A DNA stretch of 64,000 nt from Desulfobacterales bacterium (GTDB lineage: Bacteria > Desulfobacterota > Desulfobacteria > Desulfobacterales > Desulfobacteraceae): contig JAGLHT010000004.1 in the NCBI GenBank assembly GCA_023143455.1, positions 1 through 64,000 on the forward strand, in the 5' to 3' direction. The notes below the pieces were generated by a model, which searched no databases, was not told where the DNA came from, and saw only the letters and a list, made by a program, of their open reading frames with translations. The position numbers and the translations under genes were made by a program. The first letter of the stretch is position 1, and every line of letters begins with the position of its first letter. Positions 35,005 through 44,715 of this stretch are shown here, piece after piece.

Positions 35005-36369
35005 ATGAAATGTTTTTTAGTTGATTCAAATGTAGCCACCTCACCCTATCCTGTATACCCTTTAGGTATGAGTATGGTTGCAAATGCTCTTATAAAAGCT
35101 GGACACGAAGTATTTCAGTTCGATTTTCTACAAAATAACAGCTCTTACGAAAAATTAGGTGCTGATATTATAAAAGAAGACCCACAAATAGTTGGTATAT
35201 CAATGAGAAACATTGATAATGTGAATTCTCTTCATGAAGAAAAATATACAAGTGTTGTAAAATCAATAGTTACTAAAATTAAATCAGTTAGTAATGCCAC
35301 AGTGGTTCTTGGAGGGACTGCCTTTTCCATTTTACCGGAAAAACTGCTTGAAGAAATTGGTGCAGATTATGGTGTTGTTGGTGAAGGTGAGGAATTAATG
35401 GTAGAGCTTGCAGTAAAAATTCAAGCTGGTAAAATTCCATCAGATAAAATCTTAAAAGCAGAATCAAAACTCAAAGGGATTCAAATACCAAGAGCTTATT
35501 ATAACAAAGAAATAATGAACTATTATCTTCAAAATGGATCAATTGCAAATGTTCAAACCAAACGTGGATGCATTCATAAATGCACATATTGTTCGTATCC
35601 TTATTTGGAAGGGAATATATTTCGACAACGTGATCATAAAGAAACCATTGATGATATTGAATTTCTTATAAATGATTGTAAAGCAAAAATGATATTTTTC
35701 ACTGATTCAGTTTTTAATGATAAACAAGGTTATTACATTGAACTTTTGGAGGAAATGGTCAAACGAAATGTTTCTATACCCTGGACGGCATATATTAAAC
35801 CAGAAAAATTTCCTAGGTCAGTCATGGATCTTATGCTTAAAACTGGTATTAGAGGAGTAGAAATTGGCTCTGATGGTGCTTCTGATGAATCGCTTGTAGG
35901 ATTGGGTAAATCTTTCAGATTTGAGGATATTATTGAATGTAATGAAAGCTTTACTGATAAAGGTATTGCAACAGCAAATTTCTTTATGTTTGGCGGACCT
36001 CGTGAGACAAAAGAGACAATTAGAATTGGAATAGACAATATTATCAATTTAAAAAAGACAGTCTCTTTTATTTTTCAGGGAATTAGAATTCTTCCCAATA
36101 CGATCTTGCATAATATAGCAATCAAACAAGGGATTATAAACAAAGAGAATGATCTGCTGGAATCTGTTTATTATATCGCACCCGGGCTTGATAAAGACTG
36201 GATGGAAGCTTTTTTAACTGATCATTTTAAACCCTATAGACATTGTGTTTTCCCACCCAATGCCCTTGAAAATAGTGTAAAATTTTTACATAAACTCGGA
36301 CATACCGGGCTTATGTGGGATCTTCTTATACCAGACAAGGACAAAAGCAAGAATAAAAAAAGAAAATAA
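35005..36369 (+). CDS. B12-binding radical SAM protein 1
   Basis: This 454-residue enzyme combines an N-terminal cobalamin-binding-like Rossmann domain (about 1-145, with VVLGGTAFS and GVVGEGEE) with a radical SAM domain carrying C189-x3-C193-x2-C196 (CIHKCTYC). A C-terminal extension follows (about 390-454). The usual DxHxxG cobalamin motif is not evident, so bound B12 is uncertain. Enzymes of this class methylate unactivated carbons, form rings or join carbons. It is followed after one base by the glycosyltransferase gene. Confidence 0.87.
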   Translation: MKCFLVDSNVATSPYPVYPLGMSMVANALIKAGHEVFQFDFLQNNSSYEKLGADIIKEDPQIVGISMRNIDNVNSLHEEKYTSVVKSIVTKIKSVSNATVVLGGTAFSILPEKLLEEIGADYGVVGEGEELMVELAVKIQAGKIPSDKILKAESKLKGIQIPRAYYNKEIMNYYLQNGSIANVQTKRGCIHKCTYCSYPYLEGNIFRQRDHKETIDDIEFLINDCKAKMIFFTDSVFNDKQGYYIELLEEMVKRNVSIPWTAYIKPEKFPRSVMDLMLKTGIRGVEIGSDGASDESLVGLGKSFRFEDIIECNESFTDKGIATANFFMFGGPRETKETIRIGIDNIINLKKTVSFIFQGIRILPNTILHNIAIKQGIINKENDLLESVYYIAPGLDKDWMEAFLTDHFKPYRHCVFPPNALENSVKFLHKLGHTGLMWDLLIPDKDKSKNKKRK

Positions 36370-36370
36370 G

Positions 36371-37549
36371 ATGGAAATAAATAAAGATTCAATCTGGTGT
36401 GTAATACCAGTATATAACAATTCTGGTACTATTTTAAATATTGTTAAACAAAGTTTTAAATTTATACAAAATATTCTTGTCATAGATGACGGTAGCAATG
36501 ATGCAAACCTTGAAGAACTTTTAAAAGATACTAAAGCAAAGGTTATCCGCCATGATAAAAATAAAGGCAAAGGGACATCTATATTAACTGCATTAAAATA
36601 CCTTAAAGATCAAGATGCTCTTTCAATGATAACCATGGATGGCGACGGGCAACATCTTCCAAAAGACCTTCCCTTTTTCATTGATTCTATTAATAAAAAC
36701 TCTGATTCCATATATATTGGTGTTCGCGATTTTAATCAGCCTTCTGTTCCGGGTTCCAGTCGTTTTGGTCGAAAATTTTCTAACATGTGGTTTAAAGTAG
36801 AAACAGGCAAAGAGTGTAGCGACACTCAAAGCGGTTTTAGAGCATATCCTATCGACCTTATTTCAAAATTAAATCTTTACGGCTCTTTTTATGATTTTGA
36901 AATAGAAATAATAGCAAGAGCAGCATGGGCAGGAATTCCAATTGCTGAAATCAATATCTCTGTGATTTATGAGTCACCTGAAACGCGTATTTCCCATTTT
37001 AATAAGTTTAAAGACAATTTACGTATCTCGTTAATGCATGCACGCCTGATTGGTCGCCGCCTTGTACCACTGCCTCATAAGAAATTAATGGATGATAATA
37101 AAACCCCAAAGCAATCTTTTCTTTTACATCCAATTGATTTTTTAAAGATGCTTCTAAATGAAAACACATCTCCAATGGCATTGGCTTTATCAGCTTCAGT
37201 TGGAACTTTTTTGGCAGTGCTTCCGATTATAGGTCTTCACTCAATTGCTATTATATATGTAACCGCACGTTTGCATTTAAATAAAATTATGGCTTTAAGT
37301 ATCCAAATTCTTTATTCCCCTCCTTTTGTACCATTTATATGTATTGAGGTAGGGCATTTTTTGCGTAAAGGGTATTGGATTACAGAATTAACTCTATCTA
37401 CATTTAAGACCAATTGGCAGGAGTATTTTTTTGACTGGTTTACAGGATCTCTGATTATGGCACCTTTTTATGCAATAGTTGCATTTGCAGGAGTATATTT
37501 TACAGCACTTAAAATTCAAAATAGAATATCAAAAACTAAATATGTCTGA
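36371..37549 (+). CDS. Family 2 glycosyltransferase fused to DUF2062
   Basis: This 392-residue protein has a GT-A fold N-terminal part (about 1-235; PVYNNSGTI, VIDDGSND, and the DxD-containing TMDGDGQH). The C-terminal membrane domain (about 255-390) is DUF2062, with SASVGTFLAVLPIIGLHS and YSPPFVPF. This combination is typical of aryl polyene clusters. It probably glycosylates the lipid head or a carrier. It overlaps the next acyltransferase gene by eight bases. Confidence 0.9.
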   Translation: MEINKDSIWCVIPVYNNSGTILNIVKQSFKFIQNILVIDDGSNDANLEELLKDTKAKVIRHDKNKGKGTSILTALKYLKDQDALSMITMDGDGQHLPKDLPFFIDSINKNSDSIYIGVRDFNQPSVPGSSRFGRKFSNMWFKVETGKECSDTQSGFRAYPIDLISKLNLYGSFYDFEIEIIARAAWAGIPIAEINISVIYESPETRISHFNKFKDNLRISLMHARLIGRRLVPLPHKKLMDDNKTPKQSFLLHPIDFLKMLLNENTSPMALALSASVGTFLAVLPIIGLHSIAIIYVTARLHLNKIMALSIQILYSPPFVPFICIEVGHFLRKGYWITELTLSTFKTNWQEYFFDWFTGSLIMAPFYAIVAFAGVYFTALKIQNRISKTKYV

Positions 37550-38435
37550 AACAACAGAACAAACTCACAGAGGCAATACAATTGGCTTCTGGTTTTTTAA
37601 AACGTTTTTACGCTTTGGTGGGCTCTGGACCGCATATATGCTATTATCAGGAGTTACTCTTCACTACTGGCTTTTTGATAGAAAAGCTGTCAAAAGTGCC
37701 GCAGCTTATCTAAAAAGGCGTTTCCCCCTAAACTCTAAAGTTTTAATACGTTTTAAAGTATATAAATTATTTTTCAGTCAAGGCAAACAATTAATAGACC
37801 GTATTGCATATATCTCTGGATTAGTTGAATTTGATTTTGATTTTTTAGGCCAGGATATGCTTGACAAAGTTACAGCCGAAGGAAAAGGTTTTATCCTTTT
37901 AACTGCCCATGCTGGTAACTGGCAACTTTCAATGACAAAACTAAACCGATTCAATAAAAAAATTTTTCTTGTCCTTCGATCTGAAAATAACAAAGCTGTT
38001 AAAAAAGCTTTAAATATTAACGAAGAAAGTAAAATATTTGGCATAATCTCTCCTGAAGAGCACTTAGGTGGGATTGTTCCAGTTGTTAAGGAACTTAATA
38101 ATGGTAATATTGTTTCCTATATGGGAGACAGACCCTATGGATTTGAATCTGTAGAAGTTGATTTTATGGGTTCTAAAGCCAATTTCCCTTATGGAGCTTT
38201 TGCAATAGCAGCAGCCACTAAAGTACCAATTGTAACAGCGTTAGCGTCAAAAACAGGTTTTAAAAGTTATAAAGTTGACTTTACAAATATAATAAAACCA
38301 GAGTATAAAGGTCGTAAAAATAAAAAAAACCAACTATCAGAATGGGTGCAAGAATATGCTGATATACTTAATAATTTTTTTGAAGAATATCCATATCAGT
38401 GCTTTCTTTTTCATGATGTCTGGGAAATAAAGTAA
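37542..38435 (+). CDS. LpxL/HtrB-like lysophospholipid acyltransferase
   Basis: This 297-residue protein belongs to the lipid A acyltransferase superfamily, with an N-terminal hydrophobic anchor (about 13-45). At the catalytic HX4(D/E) site it reads HAGNWQ (His123, Gln128), so the acidic residue of the motif appears to be glutamine. The ATG at 37542 overlaps the glycosyltransferase stop by eight bases; an upstream in-frame ATG at 37479 would overlap much more. It likely adds the aryl or acyl chain to a lipid. Confidence 0.87.
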   Translation: MSETTEQTHRGNTIGFWFFKTFLRFGGLWTAYMLLSGVTLHYWLFDRKAVKSAAAYLKRRFPLNSKVLIRFKVYKLFFSQGKQLIDRIAYISGLVEFDFDFLGQDMLDKVTAEGKGFILLTAHAGNWQLSMTKLNRFNKKIFLVLRSENNKAVKKALNINEESKIFGIISPEEHLGGIVPVVKELNNGNIVSYMGDRPYGFESVEVDFMGSKANFPYGAFAIAAATKVPIVTALASKTGFKSYKVDFTNIIKPEYKGRKNKKNQLSEWVQEYADILNNFFEEYPYQCFLFHDVWEIK

Positions 38436-38453
38436 TATTTAATAGGAGAACTT

Positions 38454-38726
38454 ATGCCAGAAAAGCAAAACTTAGAAGAAATCCGTCAACAACTAAAAGA
38501 AGAATTAATAGAAAACCTTTCTTTAGAAGATATTGAACCAAAAGATATTAAAAATGATGAAATATTATTTGGTGATGATGGACTTGGGCTTGACTCACTT
38601 GATGCTGTTGAAATAGTTGTTTTTTTGCAACGGATATGGGGTATTGAAATTAAAGATATGGAGCAGGGTAGAGAAATCCTTGTAACAGTAGATACCATGG
38701 CTAACCATATCTATTCTAACGCTTAA
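38454..38726 (+). CDS. Acyl carrier protein, ACP2
   Basis: This 90-residue acidic protein has the phosphopantetheine site LGLDSLDAVE with Ser48 and a slightly longer N-terminal helix than ACP1. It has a strong ribosome site (AGGAGA). It lies between the LpxL-like gene and KS2, so it probably serves KS2 and its chain-length partner. Confidence 0.92.
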   Translation: MPEKQNLEEIRQQLKEELIENLSLEDIEPKDIKNDEILFGDDGLGLDSLDAVEIVVFLQRIWGIEIKDMEQGREILVTVDTMANHIYSNA

Positions 38727-38744
38727 ATTTTATAATTATTTATT

Positions 38745-39926
38745 ATGAATAATGAAAAAATATTCATAACAGGCACTGGCATTATATCTGCTCTGGGTAA
38801 TTCTATAGAAGAAACTTTTGAAGCATTATTAAAAAATCAAATTAATGTTGGAAAAATTGATTCTTTTGATTGTGATATAAACAAACCTGTTTTTAAAGCC
38901 ATGACAACAAGCAATTTAACAAGTTCGATGATGCGTACAAAAGAACTTGCTGATATTGCTTTTCTGCAAGCAATTGACCAGGCAAAAATCAATGATTCAG
39001 ACAACCCTATTTCAGAAAAATTAAAAATAGGAATCTGTTGTGGGACAACAGTTGCAAGCCAACTTAACGATATAGAATTTTATAAAAAATTCCGTATGGG
39101 TATTGTAAAATCATATGACCCTGTAAAACATTTTATAGCAGGTAATCTTTCAGAAGCACTTCTTTTAGAACACAATTATTCAGGTCCAGGTTTTAATGTT
39201 GTAAATGCATGTTCTTCCGGCACTGATTCAATTGGGGTGGCTATGGCATGGATAAAAAACAGAGTTTGTGACATTGTAATTGCTGGTGGCGCAGATGAAC
39301 TAAATCGTGTTCCCATGGCCGGGTTTAATTCTTTAGGAATACTTAGTGACTCCATATGCAAGCCCTTTGATAAAAACAGAGATGGCTTAAATCTTGGCGA
39401 AGGTGCAGGCTTTCTTGTCCTTGAAAAAGAATCAACTGCAAAAGCACGAAAAGCTGAAATATTAGCTGAATGTTGTTCATATTCAACTACAGCAGATAGC
39501 TATCATTTAACAGCACCAAGACCAGATGGCAAAGGTTTAGAATATGCAATTAAAAAAGCTTTATTAAATGCAAATTTAAATATAGAAGATATAAATTTTA
39601 TAAATGCCCATGGGACTGCAACAAAAAACAATGACTTTGTTGAAGGTTATGTATTTAAAAAGATGTTCCCAAAAAATATCAAAGTATTTTCAACAAAAGG
39701 ATACACTGGGCATACACTCGGTGCTGCAGGCGCAATAGATGCAGTTCTAACTGTATTATCACTTAAGAAACAATGGATTCCAATGAATGCGGGATTTTCC
39801 CGAGAAGATCCAGAAATTGGGTTTAGCCCGGTAAAAAAATCCACCAGTCTTAAAGCTAAGTATGCATTATCAACATCGCTTGCTTTTGGAGGAGTAAATT
39901 CTGCGGTTATTTTCAGGAGAATATAA
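38745..39926 (+). CDS. Beta-ketoacyl-ACP synthase (FabF-like), KS2
   Basis: This 393-residue condensing enzyme has the intact triad Cys156 (NACSSGT), His289 (NAHGTAT) and His323 (GYTGHTLGAAG). A chain-length-factor-like gene begins two bases after its stop, the layout of a KS/CLF heterodimer. It probably performs iterative elongation of the polyene chain. Confidence 0.93.
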   Translation: MNNEKIFITGTGIISALGNSIEETFEALLKNQINVGKIDSFDCDINKPVFKAMTTSNLTSSMMRTKELADIAFLQAIDQAKINDSDNPISEKLKIGICCGTTVASQLNDIEFYKKFRMGIVKSYDPVKHFIAGNLSEALLLEHNYSGPGFNVVNACSSGTDSIGVAMAWIKNRVCDIVIAGGADELNRVPMAGFNSLGILSDSICKPFDKNRDGLNLGEGAGFLVLEKESTAKARKAEILAECCSYSTTADSYHLTAPRPDGKGLEYAIKKALLNANLNIEDINFINAHGTATKNNDFVEGYVFKKMFPKNIKVFSTKGYTGHTLGAAGAIDAVLTVLSLKKQWIPMNAGFSREDPEIGFSPVKKSTSLKAKYALSTSLAFGGVNSAVIFRRI

Positions 39927-39928
39927 AA

Positions 39929-40510
39929 GTGAATATACTTGGCAAAGGGTTTGCTGACAATCAAGAAAAAATAAAAGGTATTCGCAGGGCTGACAACTTT
40001 GCAAAAATGGCTGTGTCTGCTTCAAACAAAGCATGTTTAAATTTCAAGTTTTCAAACGAAGACACTGACATATCAATTATTTTATGTACACAGTTTGGAC
40101 CCCATGTTACAACTTTTAAATTCTTAAATAATCTTTTAGATTACTCAGACTCTGGCGTCTCACCCACAACATTTTCTCATTCAGTTCATAATGCTGCTGC
40201 CTCTTATATTGCATCTTCCCTTGGAATCATGGGACAATCAATTACAATCACTTCTTTTCAGGACCCTTTAAAACAAGCATTGATTCTGGCTGACGCCTGG
40301 TTTGCTTGTAGCCAAGCAAAGAAAATTATTGTATGTTATGTGGATGAAGAATCCGAACCTATAAGCGCTGCTCATAAGCATTGTACATTCCCTTCTTATT
40401 CAAAAGATTCATTATCTACTGGAGCTGCGGCAATTTTAGTAGAAAAAGGCGATGATATTGAAATCCCAGAAAAAATTTTTAACCCTTTTACTTATATTAA
40501 GGAAATATAA
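39929..40510 (+). CDS. Ketosynthase-like chain length factor, CLF1
   Basis: This 193-residue protein matches the short ketosynthase N-terminal-like family of aryl polyene loci (FGPHVTTFKFLNNLL, GVSPTTFSHSVHNAAASYIA). The active-site cysteine of true ketosynthases is absent; the corresponding segment reads TITSFQDPLKQAL. The start is a GTG with AGGAGA upstream. It should pair with KS2 and set chain length rather than condense by itself. Confidence 0.85.
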   Translation: MNILGKGFADNQEKIKGIRRADNFAKMAVSASNKACLNFKFSNEDTDISIILCTQFGPHVTTFKFLNNLLDYSDSGVSPTTFSHSVHNAAASYIASSLGIMGQSITITSFQDPLKQALILADAWFACSQAKKIIVCYVDEESEPISAAHKHCTFPSYSKDSLSTGAAAILVEKGDDIEIPEKIFNPFTYIKEI

Positions 40511-40514
40511 AAAT

Positions 40515-40772
40515 TTGGAACAAATAACTATAAAAGAAATTAAAGCAAAACTAATTGATCAAATTGCATTGTCTCTAGGTGAAGAACCATCTGATATTCA
40601 ATCACATATGCTGATGCATGAACTTGGCATGGACTCACTGGGACTTGTTGAATTGTTTGTCTTTATAGAAAAAGAATTCAATATTAAGCTTATGAAATCA
40701 GGCATTTCCCAAGAAGATATAATGAAAATTGATTCTTTAGCTGAAAGTATTAACAAGGCCATAAAAAAATAA
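40515..40772 (+). CDS. Acyl carrier protein, ACP3
   Basis: This protein of about 85 residues has the attachment site ELGMDSLGLVE (Ser41). A TTG at 40515 with AAGGAA ten bases upstream gives a normal ACP length; the only upstream ATG, at 40452, would add residues buried in the preceding gene. It overlaps the condensation-like acyltransferase gene by one base. Confidence 0.85.
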   Translation: MEQITIKEIKAKLIDQIALSLGEEPSDIQSHMLMHELGMDSLGLVELFVFIEKEFNIKLMKSGISQEDIMKIDSLAESINKAIKK

Positions 40773-42088
40773 TGACAATCATTAAAACTTCTAATCGTTA
40801 TTATTTAAATGGAATTGACTGGGTAATGGCAGCTCTTAACATGCTGAACATTAAGCGTACTGGCATTGGCAATCATTCTCAGCTTGTTCTTGTATTAAAA
40901 GGATACCTTGATCAAGATTATTTAGGGCAAAGACTTTCTTTGATACTCTCTAAAAGCCCCTTTTTAAAAGGTAGAGTAAAACGTGCATGGCACCTTGCGC
41001 CATACTGGATTTCAGAACAACAAAGTTTTGATTCTAAAGATATGCGGTTCTTTAAAATAACATCGGGAGGCAAGAAAGATCTTGACTCAATTATTCAAGA
41101 TTGTGCAAGAACCCCTTTTAAGGATGATAAAACACTTCTTGATTTTGATCTTATACATTTTAAGAAACAAACTTATTTGATTATGAGATTTGATCATAAA
41201 ATGTTTGATGCAAGGGGAGCTGAAGCATTGCTTGAATATATTTTAGACAAACAAAATCATTACAAAGAATATAACCTGCCCTCCCAGGGCGCTAATCTTC
41301 ATTCATGGAAAAGTCGTTTTTTATCAGGGCAATGCATAAACCGTTTTCTACGATCAATATATTCAAAAAAAACAAAAGTAGTATCTTTAAAGCAAAATAA
41401 TAATAAGGAACAATTTAGTGCTCATAATTTTTACTACACCACATTTTCCAATGAGCAGACCAGGACAATTGATGACAATACCATAAATAGTGCCGGATAT
41501 CTCATGAATGGTGTTTACATTTTAAGCATTGTTGCAAAGGCATTTGATTCTTTATTTAAAAAACACAAATATACAGGCAAAATCCTAATTCCAATAAATG
41601 TGGATGTACGCGAAGCCAAATTTAACAATGAAAAAATATTCTTTAATAATCTTTCTTTTATGTTATTTAAGCTCAAGCAAGGGTTAAGCACAAAAGAATA
41701 TATAAAAATTTTAAAAACCCAATTTATTGATCAGATAAAAAACAAAATACCCTTTCATTTTATTAATGCTTCATTACTTATGCGCATTATGCCTTTAAAA
41801 ACTCTTGCTTTTTATATGAACTTGAGAATGAAAAAAAAACCTTGTTCTTTTTCATTCTCATATATTGCAGAACAAGCATTTAATTTGACACATATACAAA
41901 ATCTTGAAGTTGTTAACCTTTTCCATATGCCTTTAGTCCCAATAAACCCAGGCGTTGGAGTATTTTTTACACGATTTAATAATAAATTAAATATGATCAT
42001 ATCAAGTTATGAAAACACACTTACCGAAAAAGATGGCAAATTTTTGCAAGAAAAAATAATTTCAGGAACAATTAATGGAAAAGCGTAA
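40772..42088 (+). CDS. Condensation/WES-like acyltransferase
   Basis: This 438-residue protein has the CoA-dependent acyltransferase fold of condensation domains and wax-ester synthases. The catalytic HxxxD appears as FDHKMFDARGAE (His142, Asp146), and the second half has the expected strand-rich layout. It is coupled to ACP3 (1-base overlap) and to the next flavoprotein (14-base overlap). It likely forms an ester or amide from an ACP-bound acyl chain. It is the third unrelated acyltransferase type in the locus. Confidence 0.78.
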   Translation: MTIIKTSNRYYLNGIDWVMAALNMLNIKRTGIGNHSQLVLVLKGYLDQDYLGQRLSLILSKSPFLKGRVKRAWHLAPYWISEQQSFDSKDMRFFKITSGGKKDLDSIIQDCARTPFKDDKTLLDFDLIHFKKQTYLIMRFDHKMFDARGAEALLEYILDKQNHYKEYNLPSQGANLHSWKSRFLSGQCINRFLRSIYSKKTKVVSLKQNNNKEQFSAHNFYYTTFSNEQTRTIDDNTINSAGYLMNGVYILSIVAKAFDSLFKKHKYTGKILIPINVDVREAKFNNEKIFFNNLSFMLFKLKQGLSTKEYIKILKTQFIDQIKNKIPFHFINASLLMRIMPLKTLAFYMNLRMKKKPCSFSFSYIAEQAFNLTHIQNLEVVNLFHMPLVPINPGVGVFFTRFNNKLNMIISSYENTLTEKDGKFLQEKIISGTINGKA

Positions 42089-43220
42089 AGAAAAATTTGA
42101 TGTCACAATTGTTGGGGCAGGCATTGCCGGTCTTTGCTCTGCTCTAACAGCAGTTAGATTGGGAATGCGGACTGCTCTTGTGGAAAGAGAAAATTTTATA
42201 GGAGGAGCTGCAAAAGATTGTTTTCACACATATATTTGTGGTCTTTTTAAAAACGATCCGGTGACACCCTTTCAGTTAGCAAATCCTGGATTATGCTCTG
42301 ATATTTTTAAATTTCTAAATGATTGTTATGGTAACAAATGCCTGGTTAAAATTGGAAAAGTTGAAATACTTGCTTTTATTCAAAAAGATTTATGGGATTT
42401 TTTTTATAAATATTTGCAAAATGATAAATTCACTCTTTTTACAAAAACTAAGTGTGTCAAAGTCATATCTTCAGATGAAAAAATTCAAAAAATTAAAATT
42501 GTGTCTCAGAAAAAAGATATCAACCTTTTTTCTGATGTTTTCATTGATGCCACCGGGTGCTCTTATTTCTCAGAAAAGTATCTTGAAAATGATATGCCTT
42601 TTAAAAATGATACCCAACTTGGAGGTTATTGTATATTACTTAAAGGTGACCAAAACAAAAAGCTGTCTTTACTTGTCCCCTATACTGCTCGCAAGCTTGT
42701 TAAGGAGTACAACCTTAATAATTATCTTAAGTTTGTAACTATAACTTATAACTTTTTAACAAAAAATTATATCTTGAAATTTTCAACCAAAAATCCTGAA
42801 GATATTGAAAAATGTAATTTTTTATATGAAAAACTAAATGAAAATATAAAAGAATTATCGCTGTTAAAATTTCTTAAATCTTCTGAAAAAATTCATTCAA
42901 GAGCATGTAATAACATGTCTGACAACATTTCATTAAAAGCAAATTCAAACCCTGATACAAATTGTGCAGTTAAAAGTTACTGGCCCCAGGAAAAATGGAA
43001 CATGAACAAAGGTCCTAAATATGAATACAATAAAAATAACAAACCCTTTTGCATCCCGATTTCTGCTTTAAAAGATAAAAAATTTATTAATCTTTTTCTG
43101 GCTGGAAAAAATATAAGAGTACCAGAACATGTTCATACATCAACAAGAGTAATGGGAGTATGTATGGCAACTGGTGAGCAGGCAATAATTAGTGCATCAA
43201 AATATTTAAAAGAGAATTGA
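42075..43220 (+). CDS. FAD-dependent oxidoreductase (geranylgeranyl-reductase/FAD_oxidored type)
   Basis: This 381-residue flavoprotein has an N-terminal dinucleotide motif TIVGAGIAGL (14-19) and VERENFIGGAAKD. Its C-terminal flavin contact segment is FLAGKNIRVPEHVHTSTRVMGVCMATG. It differs from the CrtI-like enzyme at the start of the operon. The family contains reductases and dehydrogenases; the substrate is probably the acyl or polyene chain. It overlaps the upstream acyltransferase gene by 14 bases. Confidence 0.85.
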   Translation: MEKRKEKFDVTIVGAGIAGLCSALTAVRLGMRTALVERENFIGGAAKDCFHTYICGLFKNDPVTPFQLANPGLCSDIFKFLNDCYGNKCLVKIGKVEILAFIQKDLWDFFYKYLQNDKFTLFTKTKCVKVISSDEKIQKIKIVSQKKDINLFSDVFIDATGCSYFSEKYLENDMPFKNDTQLGGYCILLKGDQNKKLSLLVPYTARKLVKEYNLNNYLKFVTITYNFLTKNYILKFSTKNPEDIEKCNFLYEKLNENIKELSLLKFLKSSEKIHSRACNNMSDNISLKANSNPDTNCAVKSYWPQEKWNMNKGPKYEYNKNNKPFCIPISALKDKKFINLFLAGKNIRVPEHVHTSTRVMGVCMATGEQAIISASKYLKEN

Positions 43221-43221
43221 T

Positions 43222-44715
43222 ATGAAAGTCCTATTAGTTAAACCGCATACTGATCTAAAAGTTGCAAAAAGACTTCAGGAAGGTTTTTTACATCTTGAAC
43301 CCCTCGAACTTGAAATAACCGCTGCCGGTATTGATCTTAAACACGAGACCCGTATCCTTGACCTTAGCGTTGAAAAAAAGCCTTCAGAAATATTTTTCAA
43401 AACCATCAAAGAATTTAGACCTGATTTAATTGGCTTTTCTTCTTACAGTACAGGTATACATATAGTAAAAGACCTTGCCATCAAAACAAAAGAAATCTTA
43501 CCTCAATCACATATTATCATTGGTGGAGTTCATGCCACCTTACGTCCCTATGATTTTAATTGTGATTATTTCTCGGCTATTGTTCGGGGCGAAGGCGCTA
43601 ATGCTATAGCAGAAATTATTCAAAAACTTGAGCAGAAAACCAAAATTGGTAATAATACAAACATCCTTGCACCAACAGATCCTGATTTTGAAACAAATGC
43701 CAGGACCAATCCTCCGCCCTATGTTAAAGCAAGTGCAATACCTCTTCCAAGACGTGATTTAGTTGACAGATCAAAATATTTCTGTATCTGGACCCATAGC
43801 GATACAGGCAAATTAGACAATATGTTTCCCCAGGTAGCAAGTCTAAGAACTTCTTTGGGATGCCCTTTTTCATGCTCTTTTTGTGTTATACATCATGTTA
43901 TGAACAAGGTCTATCTACAGCGGACACCTGAGGATGTTGTAGATGAAATTGAAAATATAAAAGAAGATTATATCTATTTTGTTGATGATGAAATGTTCAT
44001 TAATGTTAAACGTGTTACTAAAATAGCCCAGCTGTTAAAGATAAGAAATATAAAGAAGAAATATATAAGCTGGGCACGAAGCGATACAATTGCTAAACAC
44101 CCTGAAGTCTTTAAGCTCTGGAAAGAAGTTGGGTTAGATGTAGTATATGTTGGTCTTGAATCAATGGATCAACAAAGACTTAAAGATTATAATAAAAAAA
44201 CTGACTTTGAAACAAACATGAAAGCCATAAAAATTCTTAAATTTTATGGGATAATGCTGCACGCAGCTTTTATTGTCCACCCTAATTTTGATAAACAGGA
44301 TTTTAAACGCCTTGAAAAAAATGTTATAGACCTTTCTCCGGCAGAAATTACCTTTACGGTTCTATCACCTTCTCCCGGGACCAAGCTCTTTGAAGATCAT
44401 AAGCATGAGTTTATCTGTAACCCATTTAAATACTATGATTGCATGCACACTATTATCCCAACTACTATGAAACTTAAAAGATTTTACCAGCATTTTGGCC
44501 GTTTATATGCCATTGCTTTGCGACATAATCCTCTGAGGATGAATAGAATTAAAATTAAACCCAAAGATTTTTTCAGAGCACTCTTTTTTGGAACAAGATA
44601 TGTTTTTTCACTCTACGGTATATATAAGGACTACCCTGAAGCAATGTATCAACAAAAAAAAGAAAAACTCCTTGAGGTTTCAAAAAAAACAGGGTTTTCA
44701 TCCTATGACAATTAA
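43222..44715 (+). CDS. B12-binding radical SAM protein 2
   Basis: This 497-residue protein has a cobalamin-binding-like domain (about 1-140, IIGGVHATL and VRGEG), the cluster motif C214-x3-C218-x2-C221 (CPFSCSFC) and a C-terminal extension (about 410-497). It is followed by the AMP-ligase gene with an 11-base overlap. It resembles the BchE/HpnR group in layout. A cyclase, methylase or oxidative function on the chain is inferred, not shown. Confidence 0.88.
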   Translation: MKVLLVKPHTDLKVAKRLQEGFLHLEPLELEITAAGIDLKHETRILDLSVEKKPSEIFFKTIKEFRPDLIGFSSYSTGIHIVKDLAIKTKEILPQSHIIIGGVHATLRPYDFNCDYFSAIVRGEGANAIAEIIQKLEQKTKIGNNTNILAPTDPDFETNARTNPPPYVKASAIPLPRRDLVDRSKYFCIWTHSDTGKLDNMFPQVASLRTSLGCPFSCSFCVIHHVMNKVYLQRTPEDVVDEIENIKEDYIYFVDDEMFINVKRVTKIAQLLKIRNIKKKYISWARSDTIAKHPEVFKLWKEVGLDVVYVGLESMDQQRLKDYNKKTDFETNMKAIKILKFYGIMLHAAFIVHPNFDKQDFKRLEKNVIDLSPAEITFTVLSPSPGTKLFEDHKHEFICNPFKYYDCMHTIIPTTMKLKRFYQHFGRLYAIALRHNPLRMNRIKIKPKDFFRALFFGTRYVFSLYGIYKDYPEAMYQQKKEKLLEVSKKTGFSSYDN

